DNA of 51,316 bases from Blautia sp. BIOML-A1. Its GTDB lineage: Bacteria > Bacillota > Clostridia > Lachnospirales > Lachnospiraceae. Numbering within the stretch: the stretch's first letter is position 1; each line of letters opens with the position of its first letter. Location of the stretch: assembly GCF_009883055.1 (NCBI RefSeq), contig NZ_WWVR01000024.1, positions 1 through 51,316 of the forward strand, in the 5' to 3' direction. Of this stretch, positions 48,474 to 51,316 are shown one piece after another. The notes below the pieces were generated by a model that saw only the letters and a list, made by a program, of their open reading frames with translations, searched no databases and was not told the DNA's origin. Position numbers and translations under genes: made by a program.

Positions 48474-48502
48474 TGGTCAAAAAAAGTGGTCAATGTTATA
48501 AT
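48474..48502 (+). promoter_or_regulatory. promoter of the radA operon, with a GGTCAA direct repeat
   Basis: TGGTCA (48474-48479), 17 bases, TATAAT (48497-48502). The region from -35 to -10 has GGTCAAA (48475-48481) and GGTCAAT (48488-48494), 13 bases apart start to start. This resembles a CtsR heptad pair, but CtsR sites are 10 bases apart. Confidence 0.55.
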
Positions 48503-48583
48503 TAAGAATACCAGGATACTATGGAACAATTCGCAGGTATTTGGTAAAACACAACAGAAAAGTCTTTGGGAGGACATAAGATT

Positions 48584-48997
48584 ATGGCAGTAGTAAAGGA
48601 ACTGATCCGTACAGAAGAAAATCAGAGCATCAGCTTTGGCAATTATGAATTGCCTCAGAAATCTAAGGTATCAGATTTTGAATTTCAGGGAGATATCTAT
48701 AAGGTAAAAACATTCAAGGAGATTACAAAGCTCGAGAGAAACGGAATGTTTGTATATGAGTCTGTACCGGGAACTGCTGTGTTTTCCTTGAAACAGGATG
48801 GCTCCAGCATGAGCTTTAACGTAGAGGGAACTGAGGATGCGCAGATTACTGTGGAAATGGAAGCAGATACAGAATATGACATTTCTATTGATGGTGCAGA
48901 AGCCGGCAAAATGAAAACAAACCTCGGCGGCAAACTTTCTTTCAGTGCAGAACTGGGAGGCGATAAAGCCGTATATGTTGAGATCAAAAAATGCTAA
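48584..48997 (+). CDS. conserved protein of unknown function upstream of radA
   Basis: A 137-aa cytoplasmic protein that looks all-beta: an N-terminal LIRTEENQSISFGNYELPQ, a VYESVPGTAVFSL block, and a C-terminal set of short strands (AQITVEMEADTEYDISIDG, KTNLGGKLSFSAEL). I do not recognise a characterised family. ATG 48584 follows GGGAGGA; TTG 48566 is part of that site. It overlaps radA by 7 bases, so it is co-translated with the DNA repair gene. Confidence 0.78.
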   Translation: MAVVKELIRTEENQSISFGNYELPQKSKVSDFEFQGDIYKVKTFKEITKLERNGMFVYESVPGTAVFSLKQDGSSMSFNVEGTEDAQITVEMEADTEYDISIDGAEAGKMKTNLGGKLSFSAELGGDKAVYVEIKKC

Positions 48998-50388
48998 AAA
49001 ACAAAAAGATCGTTTATTTTTGTCAGGAATGTGGATATGAATCCTCAAAATGGATGGGACAATGTCCGGGATGCAAAGCCTGGAATACCCTTGTGGAAGA
49101 AACGATTTCTACAAAGAAAGGAACTTCATCTGGTATAGGTTCTTTTCAGAATTCAGGTAAACGTCCGGAACCAGTCCGGCTAAAGGATATTTCGCTGTCA
49201 GAGGACGAACGTCAGCTGACAAAAATTGGAGAACTTGACAGAGTACTCGGGGGCGGAATCGTCCCCGGGTCTCTGGTTTTGGTGGGTGGAGATCCGGGAA
49301 TCGGAAAATCCACCCTTCTTTTACAGGTATGCAGAAATCTGGCACAGTCCGGAAGAAATGTGCTGTATATTTCCGGAGAGGAATCCCTGCATCAGATTAA
49401 GCTTCGGGCAGAGCGGATCGGAGAATTTAACGAAAATCTTCAGCTTCTGTGTGAGACAAATCTGGAAACGATTCGTGAAGTGATCGAGAGAAAGAAACCG
49501 GATATGGTTGTGATTGACTCGATTCAGACAATGTTTCATGAGGACATCAGCTCTGCACCGGGAAGTGTATCGCAGGTAAGAGAATCCACCAATATACTGA
49601 TGCAGATTGCCAAAGGACAGGGAGTATCTGTTTTTATTGTCGGACATGTAACAAAAGAAGGAAATGTGGCAGGTCCCCGTGTACTTGAGCACATGGTGGA
49701 TACGGTACTTTATTTTGAAGGAGACAGACATGCTTCGTATCGGATTCTGAGGGCGGTTAAGAATCGTTTTGGCTCTACGAATGAGATTGGTGTGTTTGAA
49801 ATGAGAAACACGGGACTGGAAGAAGTAAAAAATCCGTCAGAGTTTATGCTAAACGGAAAACCAAGTGATACTTCAGGCTCGATCGTAGCATGCTCCATGG
49901 AGGGAACGAGGCCAATACTGGTAGAAATCCAGGCGCTTGTGTGTCAGAGCAATTTTGGGATTCCGAGAAGAACTGCGGTGGGTACAGACTTTAACAGGGT
50001 AAATCTTCTGATGGCAGTCCTGGAGAAAAAAGTCGGAATTCGTCTGGCTTCCTGCGATGCCTATGTGAATATCGCGGGTGGAATGAAAATGACAGAGCCG
50101 GCAATAGACCTTGGAATTGCACTGGCGGTAGTTTCAAGCTGCAAGGATATCATTATTCCGGATTCTGTGATGGCATTCGGAGAAATTGGACTGAGCGGAG
50201 AAGTACGTGCTGTGAGCATGGCGGGACAGCGAGTGGCAGAAGCAAAGAAGCTTGGCTTTGAAACCGTGATCCTGCCGGAAGTATGCAGATCTGTTACAGA
50301 GAAAATAAAAGGAATCAGACTGGTGTACGTATCCTGGATACAGGATGCAATCCGTTTTATTATGCAGAATATTAGCTGTGAACGGTAA
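48991..50388 (+). CDS. radA: DNA repair protein RadA (Sms)
   Basis: A RecA-like helicase that promotes branch migration in recombinational repair. The 465-aa protein has an N-terminal C4 zinc finger (FCQECGYESSKWMGQCPGCKAWN), Walker A GGDPGIGKSTLL, Walker B VIDSIQTM, the RadA-specific KNRFG motif, and a C-terminal Lon-protease-like domain. Its 3' end carries a partial match to the palindromic repeat family (GCTGTGAACGGTAAT, 50375-50389). It follows clpC as in Bacillus (clpC-radA). Confidence 0.96.
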   Translation: MLKNKKIVYFCQECGYESSKWMGQCPGCKAWNTLVEETISTKKGTSSGIGSFQNSGKRPEPVRLKDISLSEDERQLTKIGELDRVLGGGIVPGSLVLVGGDPGIGKSTLLLQVCRNLAQSGRNVLYISGEESLHQIKLRAERIGEFNENLQLLCETNLETIREVIERKKPDMVVIDSIQTMFHEDISSAPGSVSQVRESTNILMQIAKGQGVSVFIVGHVTKEGNVAGPRVLEHMVDTVLYFEGDRHASYRILRAVKNRFGSTNEIGVFEMRNTGLEEVKNPSEFMLNGKPSDTSGSIVACSMEGTRPILVEIQALVCQSNFGIPRRTAVGTDFNRVNLLMAVLEKKVGIRLASCDAYVNIAGGMKMTEPAIDLGIALAVVSSCKDIIIPDSVMAFGEIGLSGEVRAVSMAGQRVAEAKKLGFETVILPEVCRSVTEKIKGIRLVYVSWIQDAIRFIMQNISCER

Positions 50389-50412
50389 TAAAATAAGCAC
50401 AAGGGAGAAAAG

Positions 50413-51084
50413 ATGAAGGCAGTTGTATTTGATATGGATGGAGTTATTTTTGACTCAGAAACGCTTGTGATCCAGATGTGGAAAGTAGTAGCAGAGAAAT
50501 ATGGAATTGAAGACATAGAAGCAACGTGTCGGGAATGCCTTGGGACGAATGCTGCTGTAAGTAAAGAAAAATTTTTTAAACGTTATGGACAGGAGTTTCC
50601 CTATGACAAATACAAAAAAGAAATGGCTGATCTTTTTCATGCGAATGCAGCAGGCGGGAAGCTTAAGCAGAAACCAGGAATCCGAGAACTTCTGGAATAT
50701 CTTCAAAAGAATCATATAAAGGCAGCAGTAGCTTCTTCTACAAGAAGAGAGGTTGTAATGCGAGAACTTGAAGAAGGAGGACTGCTTCCATACTTTGATA
50801 AGGTCATCTGTGGAGATATGGTTCAGCGAAGTAAGCCGGAACCGGACATTTATCTGGAGGCCTGCAGACAAATTCAGGAGCAGTCGGAAGAGTGTTATGC
50901 GATTGAGGACTCTTATAATGGTATCAGAGCTGCAAAACGGGCAGGACTGCATCCGATCATGGTGCCGGATCTGTCGGCTCCTACTATGGAGATGGAAGAA
51001 TTGTCAGATTGTATATTACCATCTTTGCATGAGGTACAGCAGTATTTTGAAAAAACAAAAAAAGCTGATAAAAAAATAAAATAG
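50413..51084 (+). CDS. HAD family phosphatase (beta-phosphoglucomutase-like)
   Basis: A 223-aa HAD hydrolase with a helical C1 cap. Motif I FDMDGVIFDSE has Asp7 and Asp9; motif II ASSTRR, motif III lysine RSKPEPDIYL and motif IV YAIEDSYNGIRAA are intact, as in beta-phosphoglucomutase and sugar-phosphatase relatives. The substrate cannot be deduced. GGGAG precedes the ATG. A strong promoter begins 4 bases after its stop. Confidence 0.9.
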   Translation: MKAVVFDMDGVIFDSETLVIQMWKVVAEKYGIEDIEATCRECLGTNAAVSKEKFFKRYGQEFPYDKYKKEMADLFHANAAGGKLKQKPGIRELLEYLQKNHIKAAVASSTRREVVMRELEEGGLLPYFDKVICGDMVQRSKPEPDIYLEACRQIQEQSEECYAIEDSYNGIRAAKRAGLHPIMVPDLSAPTMEMEELSDCILPSLHEVQQYFEKTKKADKKIK

Positions 51085-51087
51085 TTA

Positions 51088-51116
51088 TTGACAAGCTGAT
51101 ACAGATATGATAAAGT
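51088..51116 (+). promoter_or_regulatory. first tandem (P1) promoter of a probable rRNA operon
   Basis: Perfect TTGACA (51088-51093), 17 bases, TAAAGT (51111-51116). The last part of the spacer and -10 (ATATGATAAAGT) is repeated exactly in the second promoter 96 bases on. Confidence 0.8.
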
Positions 51117-51183
51117 GGTCAAGTCGCCTGAACGGGCAACATGATCATAAAAAAAAGATGCTTCAAAAAACTTAAAAAAGTTC

Positions 51184-51212
51184 TTGACAAGCATGAATGA
51201 ATATGATAAAGT
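51184..51212 (+). promoter_or_regulatory. second tandem (P2) promoter of a probable rRNA operon
   Basis: TTGACA (51184-51189), 17 bases, TAAAGT (51207-51212). Confidence 0.8.
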
Positions 51213-51316
51213 AAATGAGCTGTCTGAGAGAAAGTACAGCAAAGAACCTTGATAACTAAACAGTGAAACACATACGATTCTCGAAAATTCTTAACGAATC
51301 ATCATTCAATAGAATG
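51213..51316 (+). other. probable 16S rRNA leader (incomplete)
   Basis: After the tandem promoters comes a non-coding leader with CAAAGAACCTTGATAACTAA-like text (51240-51260), typical of sequences directly before clostridial 16S rRNA genes. The mature 16S rRNA start is not reached, so the operon is inferred. Confidence 0.6.

Noticed and set aside
48475..48494. True CtsR operator before the radA operon
   Set aside because: The heptads are 13 bases apart start to start; CtsR needs 10, and ctsR is not seen here. Kept only as a weak finding.
1..51316. CRISPR array, prophage, insertion sequence or defence island
   Set aside because: No regularly spaced repeats, no integrase, transposase, phage structural, restriction or Cas genes were seen; the only tandem array is the protein-coding one at 24188-24367.

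Overview
The window reads as chromosomal DNA of a spore-forming, Gram-positive, moderately low-GC anaerobe of the Clostridia, most likely Lachnospiraceae (Blautia/Dorea/Ruminococcus-like). Signs of this are AGGAGG-type ribosome sites throughout, TTG starts, the gene order cysS-mrnC-rlmB-sigH, small Lachnospiraceae-type membrane proteins, a Spo0A-type DNA-binding domain with a 0A box, DegV, DUF2325, VanZ and M29 aminopeptidase families, and a CIRCE heat-shock operator. No prophage, insertion sequence or CRISPR array was seen. Nearly all of it is ordinary, densely packed core genome; assignments rest on recognised motifs, not on database searches.

Layout. 1-5.6 kb: an aldose-1-epimerase-like gene on the minus strand, a papain-like (C39-type) protein, then larB-larC (nickel-pincer cofactor synthesis), a patatin-like lipase and the tRNA methyltransferase trmO as a tight operon. 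5.6-11.8 kb: DUF2325 protein, aspartate kinase, a degenerate HPr, a nuclease-helicase fusion and an exported serine hydrolase. 11.8-17.4 kb: glycerol-1-phosphate dehydrogenase, ispF, cysS, mrnC, rlmB, sigH and an acidic membrane protein. 17.4-20.4 kb (minus strand): glnS with a structured leader, a Uma2-type protein and tRNA-Thr(GGT). 20.4-25.8 kb: maf, two HAD phosphatases, a small protein and a 931-aa surface protein with a proline-rich tandem repeat. 25.8-30.7 kb: CIRCE-htpG, a receiver-less Spo0A domain convergent with an unassigned gene, degV, a small membrane protein, and a cold-shock gene on the minus strand. 30.9-37.2 kb: pyrF-pyrK-pyrD, a MATE transporter, two exported repeat proteins and pyrE. 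37.2-40.9 kb: small membrane proteins, VanZ, an HD hydrolase and a long M29 aminopeptidase. 40.9-45.3 kb: purE, purM, purN, purD and an SseB-like gene. 45.4-51.3 kb: a GntR regulator, clpC, an unassigned gene, radA, a HAD phosphatase, and finally two tandem strong promoters and a leader that look like the start of an rRNA operon lying just beyond the window.

Functional themes are pyrimidine synthesis (pyrF, K, D, E), part of the purine pathway (purE, M, N, D; purF, L, C, H and B are not here), protein quality control (htpG, clpC), translation (two aminoacyl-tRNA synthetases, tRNA-Thr, TrmO, RlmB, Mini-RNase III) and sporulation control (sigH, the Spo0A-like domain).

Points I consider most worth a second look: a compact three-way-junction RNA that separates the purM ribosome site from its start codon; the stand-alone Spo0A effector domain with its own 0A box; a non-T-box structured leader on glnS carrying repeated TTGATTACT; a family of about 27-nt palindromic repeats, two copies of which are flanked by 8-bp direct repeats; G1P dehydrogenase overlapping an isoprenoid gene; and terminator-like hairpins placed directly in front of ribosome sites. 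None of these is proven to be a new system from sequence alone.
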